DNA of 9,656 nucleotides from Acidobacteriota bacterium (GCA_021789565.1 JAJYJL010000195.1:1-9656), one strand, 5' to 3'. Shown: positions 1 to 6,149, numbered from the stretch's first letter. A program made the numbers and translations. The notes: generated by a model not told the origin, from the letters alone.

Positions 1-165
1 GTGGCCTTGTGGCTGTACATGGGACACTATATACAGAATCATGGTCATCCATGTCAAGCACAATATTTACTATATTCGTCACTATTCCAGGCTTTCGGCG
101 AGTCGGTGCGGGAAATAAAGGGCTTGCCTATGAACAAACCGAAAAATCCGGTTCCGACCGTGGAA
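1..165. other. AT-richer flank left of the insertion sequence, no gene recognised
   Basis: The first part of this flank (about 20-90) is visibly richer in A/T than the rest of the window. Short open frames cross it, but their translations resemble no family and run straight into the IS end, so I do not call them genes. A small inverted repeat (CATGG at 40-44, CCATG at 49-53) could form a 5-bp hairpin. The flank may be intergenic, or the remnant of a locus cut by the IS; with only 165 bases the choice cannot be made. Confidence 0.4.
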
Positions 166-190
166 GTCAGGTTAACCCGCTTTTCTCACC
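166..190 (+). repeat. Left terminal inverted repeat of the IS
   Basis: It consists of GTCAG, then G, then the 19-bp core (172-190) that is perfectly complementary to 1888-1906. Compared with the right end it is one base shorter between GTCAG and the core. Transposase-binding and cleavage sites are expected here in IS1380 elements. Confidence 0.85.
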
Positions 191-196
191 GATAAA

Positions 197-225
197 TTGA
201 AAAAGGCTGTCACTTCAGGCATAAG
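197..225 (+). promoter_or_regulatory. Candidate transposase promoter
   Basis: A TTGAAA box (197-202) is followed, after 17 bases, by CATAAG (220-225), which matches TATAAT at four of six positions. Transcription would begin near 231-233, downstream of the 203-216 arm of the leader inverted repeat. This is a visual consensus match only; the -10 box is mediocre. Confidence 0.4.
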
Positions 226-270
226 TATCTTTGGTGAGAAGCACTTGTGCCAAGGAGAAGAGACAGCCTT
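203..270 (+). promoter_or_regulatory. Long inverted repeat covering the transposase ribosome-binding region
   Basis: The segment 203-216 (AAGGCTGTCaCTTC) pairs with 257-270 (GAAGaGACAGCCTT): 13 of 14 positions are complementary, with one A-A mismatch. The right arm ends at the base before the ATG at 271 and includes the last G of the AAGGAG Shine-Dalgarno (252-257). An RNA containing both arms should fold so that ribosome access is blocked. If the 197-225 promoter is correct, the native transcript lacks the left arm and only read-through RNA from outside would fold. IS10 and IS50 are known to use this kind of protection. Confidence 0.65.
227..242 (+). repeat. Internal near-copy of the right-end inner repeat
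   Basis: ATCTTTGGTGAGAA (227-240) matches ATCTATTGGTGAGAA (1881-1895) apart from one missing A, in the same orientation, and is followed by GC where the right end has AAGC. It also pairs with the left end: TTCTCACC at 183-190 is the exact reverse complement of GGTGAGAA at 233-240. It overlaps the predicted transcription start, so it could be an internal transposase-binding site that represses the promoter. Confidence 0.6.
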
Positions 271-1680
271 ATGACTACAGAGTGTAACCAACAATCCTTC
301 GAATTTCATCCTCTGAATCAACGGCAAGTGGTGGGGCGGTTTGACGGGGGGGCGATCACGACGGACGGGGGCGGGTTGTTGCTGCGGGAAGTGGAGAAGC
401 GGACAGGAATCATCGAGCGCTTTGCGGGCTGTTTTCGGGACTATCGTGCGGCGGGGCAAGTGGAGCACAGCGTGAAGGAGTTGGTGGGGCAGCGGGTCTA
501 CGGGCTGGCGCTGGGTTACGAAGACCTGAACGACCACGAGGAGTTGCGGCGGGACCCGCTGCTGGCGGTTCTGGCGGAGAAGCCGGACCCGACCGGTGAG
601 AGCCGAGCGCGGAAACGGGACCGGGGCAAAGCCTTGGCGGGGAAGAGTACGCTGAACCGCTTGGAGCTGACGAAGGCCGAAGTGAAGAAGGAGCGCTACA
701 AGAAGATCGCCCTGGACATGGAGGCGGTGGATCGGTTGCGGGTGGAGATTTTTCTGGAGGCGCACCAGGCGCCGCCCCAGAAGATCGTGCTCGACCTGGA
801 TGCCACCGACGACCCGCTGCACGGCAATCAGGAGGGGCGATTCTTCCACGGCTACTACGGGGGCGACTGCTATCTGCCGCTGTATATCTTTGCGGGAGAT
901 CATCTGCTGTGCGCGCGCCTGTGGTCTTCCAACATCGATGCCTCGGCGGGCTGTGTGGAAGAGGTGAAAAGCATCGTGGCCCGGATTCGTGAGGCCTGGC
1001 CCCAGGTTCGGATCACGCTGCGGGGAGATTCGGGCTTCTGTCGTGAAGATCTGATGGCGTGGTGTGAGCGGAACCGGGTGCATTACGTGCTGGGGCTGGC
1101 GAAGAACGAGCGGTTGAAGGCGGAGATCATGGCCGAACAGCAACAAGCGGCGGAGGCGTTTCAGGCGAGCGGGCAGGCGGCGCGGGTCTTCAAAGAATTC
1201 TTCTATCAGACGCGGGAGAGCTGGTCGCGGGCCCGGCGGGTGGTGGCCAAGGCCGAACATCTGGCGAAAGGCGCCCATCCCCGTTTTGTCGTGACCTCGC
1301 TCGGCCGGGAGCAGTGGGAAGCCCGCGAGCTTTACGAAGATCTCTACTGCCAACGAGGCGAAATGGAGAATCGCCTCAAGGAGCAGTTGATGCTGTTCGC
1401 CGACCGCACCTCGACGGCCTTTCTGCGCAGCAATCAGATTCGACTTTACTTTTCCTCCATCGCCTACGTGCTGATGGAAGCGCTGCGTCGACTGGGATTG
1501 AAAAGCACCGAACTGGCGCGGGCGCAGTGCCACACCATCCGGCTGAAGGTACTCAAAATCGGGGCGCTGGTTCGCATCACGGTGCGCCGCGTGTGGGTGT
1601 CGATGGCAGGAGGATATCCCTACGCCGAGCTGTTCGCCCAGGTCTACGCTCAGTTGCGCGCGGCACCCTGGCGAGGCTGA
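271..1680 (+). CDS. IS1380-family transposase (DDE), intact
   Basis: This 469-aa enzyme would cut and join the IS ends by the two-metal DDE mechanism. The N-terminal stretch 'FDGGAITTDGGGLLLRE' (about 24-40) is characteristic of IS1380 transposases. Candidate catalytic residues are the first Asp in 'VLDLDATDDP' (D177 or a neighbour), the second Asp in 'TLRGDSGF' (D253), and the Glu of the 'RGxxEN-LKE' block (E366 in RGEMENRLKE). The length is normal for the family and no frameshift or stop interrupts it. I chose ATG 271 over GTG 247 because AAGGAG at 252-257 lies upstream of 271 but inside the longer frame. The start codon abuts a long inverted repeat that probably limits expression. A large open frame on the opposite strand is only a codon-bias shadow. 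Confidence 0.93.
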   Translation: MTTECNQQSFEFHPLNQRQVVGRFDGGAITTDGGGLLLREVEKRTGIIERFAGCFRDYRAAGQVEHSVKELVGQRVYGLALGYEDLNDHEELRRDPLLAVLAEKPDPTGESRARKRDRGKALAGKSTLNRLELTKAEVKKERYKKIALDMEAVDRLRVEIFLEAHQAPPQKIVLDLDATDDPLHGNQEGRFFHGYYGGDCYLPLYIFAGDHLLCARLWSSNIDASAGCVEEVKSIVARIREAWPQVRITLRGDSGFCREDLMAWCERNRVHYVLGLAKNERLKAEIMAEQQQAAEAFQASGQAARVFKEFFYQTRESWSRARRVVAKAEHLAKGAHPRFVVTSLGREQWEARELYEDLYCQRGEMENRLKEQLMLFADRTSTAFLRSNQIRLYFSSIAYVLMEALRRLGLKSTELARAQCHTIRLKVLKIGALVRITVRRVWVSMAGGYPYAELFAQVYAQLRAAPWRG

Positions 1681-1887
1681 AAAAACGAGGCAATCCAAGA
1701 GTTGGTCCGAGCTGAATATCCACAGCTCGAACTGTGCCCGCGTCGGCTCAACCGCTACGGCGAATCAGGCACTTACGGTCATCGCCGCACCCAAAACCCT
1801 GGGTTTGGTCCACCCTGTGGTGCAGCCCCTGCCAAAAAGCCGCCCGCCGACTGGGCCTCGATACCAAGCTGCGTTCCCAAATCTATT
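1681..1887. other. Non-coding right part of the IS
   Basis: These 207 bases lie between the transposase stop and the right inverted repeat. A short open frame crosses them and continues through the terminal repeat, but its translation looks like no protein family. There is a tight palindrome (AAACCCtGGGTTT, 1795-1807) whose one-base loop makes it a poor hairpin. I see no terminator with a T-run, so transposase transcripts could run on toward the ABC operon. Confidence 0.5.
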
Positions 1888-1913
1888 GGTGAGAAAAGCG
1901 GGTTAAATCTGAC
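1888..1913 (-). repeat. Right terminal inverted repeat of the IS
   Basis: Read on the - strand it is GTCAGAT followed by the 19-bp core. The inner neighbour ATCTATT (1881-1887) is also similar to a segment just upstream of the transposase gene (227-232). Confidence 0.85.
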
Positions 1914-1991
1914 CTGAGGCGCGCGGCGATGCCGGGAGCCATCACAACCCTGCCTCGAAAAAACACATCCAAATGCTTTAAGATAAATGCA

Positions 1992-2011
1992 GTGGCTTTT
2001 TCGGAAGCCAC
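1992..2011 (+). promoter_or_regulatory. Hairpin in the leader of the ABC operon
   Basis: GTGGCTT (1992-1998) and AAGCCAC (2005-2011) form a perfect 7-bp stem with the loop TTTCGG. It lies 21 bases before the GTG start of the permease, just upstream of the purine-rich ribosome-binding region. There is no T-run after it, so it is not a classic terminator. It may protect the mRNA end, modulate translation, or be a protein-binding site. Confidence 0.45.
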
Positions 2012-2032
2012 CTGGAGACGGGGAAGAGGACC

Positions 2033-3139
2033 GTGCTCAAACTGATGTTGAGACAACTTCTGCATCATCCGATACGGATGCTGCTTTCGATGATCTTGAT
2101 CAGCGTGGCGCTGCTGCTGGGGCTGGTGATCAAAGGCCTGTCGAACGGTGTCATGGAGGAAAAGATCCACCGGACGGAAGGGATAGGAGCGGACCTGATG
2201 ATTCAGCCGCCCCACTCTTCTTATATCCTGGGCTTGGGCGAAAATGTGATGCCCGTTGCGCTGGCGCAAAAGATCACGGAGATTGACGGTGTTGAGGCTG
2301 CGACGGCCACAGCCACCAACCTCAACTTCACCAACCGCCTGGAGGCTATCTTTGGTATTGACCTGCCCAGCTTTACGCGTGTGACGGGGGGCTTTGAATA
2401 TCTTCAGGGCGGCCCGTTTTCGGGGCCCTACACCGCCCTGGTGGATGATGTCTACACGCGCACCCATCACGTGCATCTGGGCAGCACGCTGAATCTTCTG
2501 GACCACCGCTTCACGGTCTGTGGGGTAGTCAGGCACGGCAAGGGCGCCCGGGTCTTCGTACCCTTGAAGACGCTTCAGGACCTGCTGGGGCCGGGCAAGT
2601 GCGCGGTGATCTTTGTGAAAGTTGCGCCCGGCAGCCGGGAGGGCGTGGTGGAGGAAAGACTGCGCAAATTTGAAGGGGGAGCCCTGAAGGATTACCAGAT
2701 TACCCGGATGAGCGACCTTGCCACACTGATTACGCCTTCATCGTTCCTGGGCTTGCAGCAGTTTCTGCTGGTAATCGTGGTGTTTGCCGGAGTCATCAAT
2801 TTTCTGGTCATCTTTCTGGCGCTTTACGTTCAGGTGCTGGGCCAGACGCGCGAATTGGGAATTCTTCGCGCGCTGGGAGCCAGCCGGCGTTACATGCTGA
2901 GGTTGTTTCTGGGTGAGGCCTGCCTGTTGTGTCTGTTTGGCGGGGCGCTTTCCCTGTTACTTTATTTCCTAACCAAGTCGATTGTTCTGTCGATTTATCC
3001 GGCGCTTCATTTTCTGCTGCCCACGCGCTCGGTCTTGTGGGTGGCGGTGATCGCGCTGGCCAGCGCTGTGCTGGGCGGGGCCTACCCTGCCTACCGCGCC
3101 AGCGCCAGCGAGCCGATAGCGGCACTTGCTTATGAATAA
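2033..3139 (+). CDS. ABC transporter permease, FtsX/MacB type
   Basis: This 368-aa inner-membrane protein has the layout of MacB/LolC/DevC-like permeases. There is one membrane segment near the N terminus (about 15-36), then a large extracytoplasmic MacB_PCD-like domain (about 37-235), then three membrane segments (about 243-266, 290-318 and 332-355). The cytoplasmic coupling motif 'QTRELGILRALGASRRYM' (271-288) and the end 'YPAYRASASEPIAALAYE' are hallmarks of the family. Such permeases pair with a LolD/MacB-like ATPase and move lipoproteins, lipids, peptides or drugs; the substrate here cannot be read from sequence. The start is GTG 2033, placed 6 bases after GGGGAAG (2020-2026); ATG 2045 is an alternative. 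The ATPase gene begins inside its last codons, implying translational coupling. No adaptor (membrane-fusion) protein is visible in the window. Confidence 0.9.
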   Translation: MLKLMLRQLLHHPIRMLLSMILISVALLLGLVIKGLSNGVMEEKIHRTEGIGADLMIQPPHSSYILGLGENVMPVALAQKITEIDGVEAATATATNLNFTNRLEAIFGIDLPSFTRVTGGFEYLQGGPFSGPYTALVDDVYTRTHHVHLGSTLNLLDHRFTVCGVVRHGKGARVFVPLKTLQDLLGPGKCAVIFVKVAPGSREGVVEERLRKFEGGALKDYQITRMSDLATLITPSSFLGLQQFLLVIVVFAGVINFLVIFLALYVQVLGQTRELGILRALGASRRYMLRLFLGEACLLCLFGGALSLLLYFLTKSIVLSIYPALHFLLPTRSVLWVAVIALASAVLGGAYPAYRASASEPIAALAYE

Positions 3140-3905
3140 CGGAAGTAACACGGGCAAAGATTCAGCGAGGGTCATGATCGAGACCCGTGCGCTCAGCAAG
3201 GTTTACGACGGCGCGTCGGGGTCTCCGCCGGCCGTCGACGCCCTGAGTTTGAAGATTCCGGCACGCCAGTTTACCGCCATCATGGGGCCTTCCGGTTCCG
3301 GCAAATCGACTCTGCTTTATCTGATTGCAGGGCTGGCGGAGCCGACCGCCGGCGAGGTGCTGATCGATGGCGTTTCAATCTCTTCGCTGGGCGACACGGC
3401 GCGTGCGCGCATGCGCAACACCCGGATAGGTTTTGTTTTCCAGCGGTTTAACCTGCTGGGTTTTCTCTCCGCCAGAGACAACATTGACGCCCCGCGTCTG
3501 CTGGGATGGAAGCAGAGGGGCGCGCCCAGGTCAATTGACAGCCTGCTGGCGGCGGTGGGGCTTGAGAAGAAGCGTCTTAAAAAAGTAAGCGAACTGTCTT
3601 CGGGCGAGCAGCAGCGGGTGGCCATCGCCAGGGCGCTGATCAATGGTCCGGACATCCTGCTGGCGGACGAGCCGACAGGGAATTTGGATTCCAATAATGC
3701 CGAAGCGGTGCTGGACCTGGTCCTTCGGCTGAAACTGGACATGGGCCTGACGATTGTGATGGTGACCCACAATCCCGAGGTGGCGTTGCGCGCAGACCGG
3801 ATTATCCAGATGAAGGATGGCCGCGTGGAGCGCGAACTGCTGACGGAGGAGATGGAGCCTTCGACTGAATGGGCTCGAAGGCTTGCAGGCCACATCCCGG
3901 GATGA
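3132..3905 (+). CDS. ABC transporter ATPase, LolD/MacB family
   Basis: This 257-aa protein powers the preceding permease. Visible motifs are Walker A 'GPSGSGKST' (52-60), the Q-loop Gln in 'FVFQRFN' (Q104), the signature 'LSSGEQQRVAIARAL' (155-169), Walker B with catalytic Glu 'ILLADEPTGNLDS' (175-187), and the switch His in 'VMVTHNPE' (H213). The signature reads LSSGE rather than the usual LSGGQ, a variant seen in MacB-like proteins. ATG 3132 overlaps the permease stop (ATGAATAA). ATG 3174, which would begin 'MIETRALSKVY', also fits the family, but its GAGG lies only 3 bases upstream. The two-gene arrangement with 8-bp overlap indicates one transporter. The C-terminal extension after the H-loop is ordinary. 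Confidence 0.92.
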   Translation: MNNGSNTGKDSARVMIETRALSKVYDGASGSPPAVDALSLKIPARQFTAIMGPSGSGKSTLLYLIAGLAEPTAGEVLIDGVSISSLGDTARARMRNTRIGFVFQRFNLLGFLSARDNIDAPRLLGWKQRGAPRSIDSLLAAVGLEKKRLKKVSELSSGEQQRVAIARALINGPDILLADEPTGNLDSNNAEAVLDLVLRLKLDMGLTIVMVTHNPEVALRADRIIQMKDGRVERELLTEEMEPSTEWARRLAGHIPG

Positions 3906-3970
3906 ATGTGCCGGTTCGCGAATCTGCGGATGGGTTTCCGCAAAGTGGGGTTTTTACCGAACTTGTTTCT

Positions 3971-3976
3971 GGAGGT
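3971..3976 (+). promoter_or_regulatory. Strong ribosome-binding site fixing the sulfatase-like start
   Basis: GGAGGT lies 6 bases before ATG 3983. It decides in favour of this start over an in-frame ATG at 3869, which lies inside the ATPase gene and would put 38 extra residues in front of a clear signal peptide. A small stem (GCGGA 3926-3930, TCCGC 3937-3941) lies in the same 77-base spacer and is too weak to call a terminator. Confidence 0.8.
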
Positions 3977-3982
3977 GTTTCT

Positions 3983-5404
3983 ATGCGCCGAATCTCTGGC
4001 GCTCTGCTGGCGGGCCTTCTCCTGCCATTCGTTTCGTTTGCCGGACCGCGGATAAAAGTCAGCAAGGCGCATTTTGACTTGAAAGATGCGCCGAATGTAC
4101 TGCTGATTACGTTTGACACCACGCGGGCCGATCATCTTTCGTGTTACGGGTACGTCCGCCGGACCTCACCGACCATCGACAGCCTGGCGGAGCACGGGGT
4201 GCTCTTCGAGAATGCCTATACGGCCATTCCTCTGACCGGGCCCTCACATATCTCGATGATGACTTCGCTTTATCCCCAGCAGCACGGCGCCACGATCAAC
4301 GGGATGCACATGTCCACGCACCCACGGCCGGTCCTGCTGGCGCAGGTCCTTCACCATCTGGGATACAGGACAGCGGCGTTTATCAGCGCCTGGCCGCTGA
4401 AAAAAGGAATCACGGGCCTGGGGCGGGGCTTTAACGTTTACAACGAGAATTTTTCATACCATTACAAAGTGGTTAACGCAGCGCGCCGTGGCAATGAAGT
4501 CGGCGACGCCAGCCGCCGCTGGCTGGAAAAACATGGCCATTCAAAGTTCTTCCTCTGGGTCCACTATTTCGATCCTCATCACCCTTATGACCTGCATCCC
4601 CAATTCGCCAATCTTCCGCAGGAAAAGAACGCCAAAATCTTCCCCGTATCCGCTTCGGTGGATCCCGACCGGGCCGCCAAAATCCGTGCTTACGACAGTG
4701 AAATCGCCTTTGACGATAACGACCTGGCAAAAACCCTCAAGCTGCTGGATAATCTGGGTGTTCGCGACAACACGCTGATTGTTTTTGTGGCGGACCACGG
4801 CGAGAACCTGGGCGAACATGGGATCTGGGGACACGGCTATCACATCTATCAGCCAACGGTGCACGTACCCATGATCTATTCCTATCCAAAGGAGATTCCA
4901 CAGGGAGAGCGGATCAGAGTCAACGTTTCCACGGTTGACATTATGCCGACCATTCTCAATTACCTGGGGCTGAAGTTCAATTTTCCGGGCGAGTCCGGAT
5001 ACAGCCTGGAGCCGGTGATTTCGAGCAATGGAAAGAACGCGACTGCTCAGCCCACTTTCTTTCTGACCTACGCAGAACCGACCCTATTGCCTCCACAGTG
5101 GATGAGCATGTTCTGGACGTGGGCAGAGACGAAGCGGGCTCCTTCCCTGCAGGGGTTTGTGGAGGGCAGCATCAAAGTGATCAGGTCCGCGGACAATAAT
5201 GCTCTCAGGGTGTACCGGCTGAAGGACGGCTTTACGCAGGAGAAAGAGTTGCCCTCTGGCGATGTGAACGTGGCGAACCTCAGTGGTTATCGCGAGGACC
5301 TGGACACCTGGTACCAGGATACCAACCGGGGGCTCGATCCGCAGGGCCACCTTTCGAAGCAGGACATCGAAATGCTGAAGAGTCTGGGCTATTCGAACCC
5401 GTGA
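3983..5404 (+). CDS. Exported sulfatase/alkaline-phosphatase-fold hydrolase with Thr in the nucleophile position
   Basis: This 473-aa protein has a signal peptide (about 1-20, hydrophobic 'GALLAGLLLPFVSFA'), so it is likely periplasmic. The body matches the sulfatase family: 'NVLLITFDTTRADHLSCYGY' (38-57, metal ligand D45), 'LTGPSHISMMTSLYP' (84-98), 'FVADHGENLGEHG' (268-280, D271 and H272), 'GHGYHIYQPTVHVPMI' (283-298) and the C-terminal 'LKSLGY'. True sulfatases have C/S-x-P-x-R, whose Cys or Ser becomes formylglycine; here the aligned residues are T85-G-P-S-H89. Thr is the nucleophile in related phospho-transfer enzymes such as LtaS and EptA. A phosphodiesterase or transferase activity is therefore as plausible as sulfate-ester cleavage. 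It follows the ABC pair by 77 bases with no clear terminator, so it is probably cotranscribed with the transporter. Confidence 0.88.
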   Translation: MRRISGALLAGLLLPFVSFAGPRIKVSKAHFDLKDAPNVLLITFDTTRADHLSCYGYVRRTSPTIDSLAEHGVLFENAYTAIPLTGPSHISMMTSLYPQQHGATINGMHMSTHPRPVLLAQVLHHLGYRTAAFISAWPLKKGITGLGRGFNVYNENFSYHYKVVNAARRGNEVGDASRRWLEKHGHSKFFLWVHYFDPHHPYDLHPQFANLPQEKNAKIFPVSASVDPDRAAKIRAYDSEIAFDDNDLAKTLKLLDNLGVRDNTLIVFVADHGENLGEHGIWGHGYHIYQPTVHVPMIYSYPKEIPQGERIRVNVSTVDIMPTILNYLGLKFNFPGESGYSLEPVISSNGKNATAQPTFFLTYAEPTLLPPQWMSMFWTWAETKRAPSLQGFVEGSIKVIRSADNNALRVYRLKDGFTQEKELPSGDVNVANLSGYREDLDTWYQDTNRGLDPQGHLSKQDIEMLKSLGYSNP

Positions 5405-5542
5405 GCCAGGCCAGCCATGCGGCAGGTCATCAGCTGGAATGTATGGAATGATTGATGAGCAGCGTCGAAGCGCAATTGCCCCAATGGGAAGGTAATTTAT
5501 GAATTCTTCAGCTCTGCGGCATGAGACCCTGCGGGGAAATTG

Positions 5543-5824
5543 CTAAGGGGCAAGGCGTCTGCGGATTTCATGCTCGTAATCGGGGAAATAGTGGCCGATG
5601 ACGGGCAAATCGAACTTCCGGAGAATCGATTCCTTGGATTCGCGTTCCAGCAGGAACTGAAATGACCGCTCGATGAGGAGTTTTTCCGGAACCTGTTTCC
5701 CCGTGAGTATTTCGTAATAGCCGGGGCTGAGGGAAACGACGTGCGTGGACTGGCTGCCACATTCCCTGACGGTGACTTGGAAGCGGCCTGGACCGCTGGG
5801 TTCGACGCGAATCGTTGCTGACAT
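5543..5824 (-). CDS. Small conserved-looking protein of unknown function
   Basis: This 93-aa protein is encoded on the strand opposite its neighbours. Its start is supported by AGAGAGG (complement of 5831-5837) six bases before the ATG at 5824-5822. The N-terminal half (about 1-45) looks like beta strands, with 'FQVTVRECGSQSTHVVSL'. The second half is helical and charged: 'PEKLLIERSFQFLLERESKE', then 'FDLPVIGHYFPDYEHEI' (71-87). No membrane segment or signal peptide is present. The composition and the good Shine-Dalgarno argue for a real gene, and I have an impression that similar small proteins occur in environmental bacteria, but I cannot name a family or function. It converges with the sulfatase-like gene and diverges from thiD. 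A possible -10 (TAAAAT, complement of 5860-5865) lies upstream. Confidence 0.75.
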   Translation of the reverse strand: MSATIRVEPSGPGRFQVTVRECGSQSTHVVSLSPGYYEILTGKQVPEKLLIERSFQFLLERESKESILRKFDLPVIGHYFPDYEHEIRRRLAP

Positions 5825-5944
5825 GTTAAACCTCTCTTCCGGGAACCATCCCAGACTTTATTTTACCTCCCGGCAAGTGAGGCGGCAGGGTTTTGGCGTG
5901 CACTGCTTCCGGGGCTGGGTGGAAGGCCCGGTGCGAATTCCCTG

Positions 5945-5969
5945 CTCCCTTCGGCCCCCGAACCGGGAG
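5945..5969 (+). promoter_or_regulatory. Ten-bp hairpin in the divergent intergenic region
   Basis: CTCCC plus TTCGG (5945-5954) pairs with CCGAA plus GGGAG (5958-5962 and 5965-5969), leaving a CCC loop and a two-base CC bulge. All ten pairs are Watson-Crick. No T-run follows on either strand, so a terminator role is unlikely. It could be a structured RNA element or a binding site. Confidence 0.45.
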
Positions 5970-6049
5970 GCGATTCCGCTGGAGATCCGCAGCTCGTTAT
6001 GGCTGGAGCCGAAGGCAGGGGGCCGACGGCAGTCAGCCTGGAACGGGCG

Positions 6050-6075
6050 GTTTGCCTGATGTTTCCCAGGCAAAC
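6050..6075 (+). promoter_or_regulatory. Perfect 9-bp inverted repeat upstream of thiD
   Basis: GTTTGCCTG (6050-6058) and CAGGCAAAC (6067-6075) are exact complements separated by 8 bases. It sits 75 bases before the thiD ATG. A competing pairing exists: GGCGGTT (6046-6052) with AACCGCC (6090-6096), which shares bases 6050-6052 and so cannot coexist with the full hairpin. This could be an operator for a dimeric regulator or a two-state leader RNA. Confidence 0.5.
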
Positions 6076-6149
6076 TCGAACGGCTGCGCAACCGCCAGGA
6101 AGGGATGATCCCACGACCGACCGGCCCCTGCGGTTAAAATGAGAACGAC

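Larger units (their letters stand above)
166..1913 (+). mobile_element. Complete IS1380-family insertion sequence
   Basis: The element is bounded by inverted repeats and carries one intact DDE transposase. The core TTAACCCGCTTTTCTCACC at 172-190 reappears as its exact reverse complement at 1888-1906. Outside the core both ends continue with GTCAG (166-170, and complemented at 1909-1913), with a one-base length difference between them. The size of about 1.75 kb and the single transposase of about 470 aa fit IS1380 elements. The exact outer tips are uncertain: no matching direct target duplication is obvious next to either end. The element sits about 120 bp upstream of the ABC transporter operon and is oriented toward it. 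Confidence 0.85.
5825..6149. other. Divergent intergenic region between the small - strand gene and thiD
   Basis: These 325 bases hold the promoters of two divergent genes but no convincing ORF. I looked for a TPP riboswitch, expected upstream of some thiamine genes, and do not see its conserved CTGAGA or ACCTGA blocks. No tRNA is apparent. Two clear hairpins (5945-5969 and 6050-6075) are listed separately. A TAAAAT (6135-6140) just before the thiD start is a possible -10 box, but there is no recognisable -35 box with it. Confidence 0.5.

Noticed and set aside
172..1698. A 508-codon open frame on the - strand across the whole IS
   Set aside because: It is antisense to an intact transposase and its translation is rich in Arg, His, Gln and Leu with no family motif. 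It arises from the GC-rich codon use of the real gene.
1702..1917. Small open frame after the transposase, possibly an IS passenger gene
   Set aside because: It runs into the terminal repeat, has no ribosome-binding site I can support and shows no protein-like character.
3893..3904. Palindrome CATCCCGGGATG at the end of the ATPase gene
   Set aside because: It lies inside the coding region over the stop codon and has no loop, so a hairpin role is unlikely; it is probably chance.
3317..4135. A 272-codon open frame on the - strand opposite the ATPase gene
   Set aside because: It overlaps a clear ABC ATPase and the start of the sulfatase-like gene, and its product is a Ser/Arg-rich shadow with no motifs.
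5499..5546. Fifteen-codon ORF with a modest Shine-Dalgarno between the sulfatase-like gene and the small - strand gene
   Set aside because: It is too short to support from one sequence and overlaps the end of the convergent gene.
5900..6110. tRNA-like strings such as GTGCGAATTCC and CGTTCGAG
   Set aside because: I could not build a T-arm with a five-base stem, or a matching acceptor stem, around them on either strand.
5825..6149. TPP riboswitch upstream of thiD
   Set aside because: The conserved CTGAGA and ACCTGA blocks of the THI element are not present in this region.
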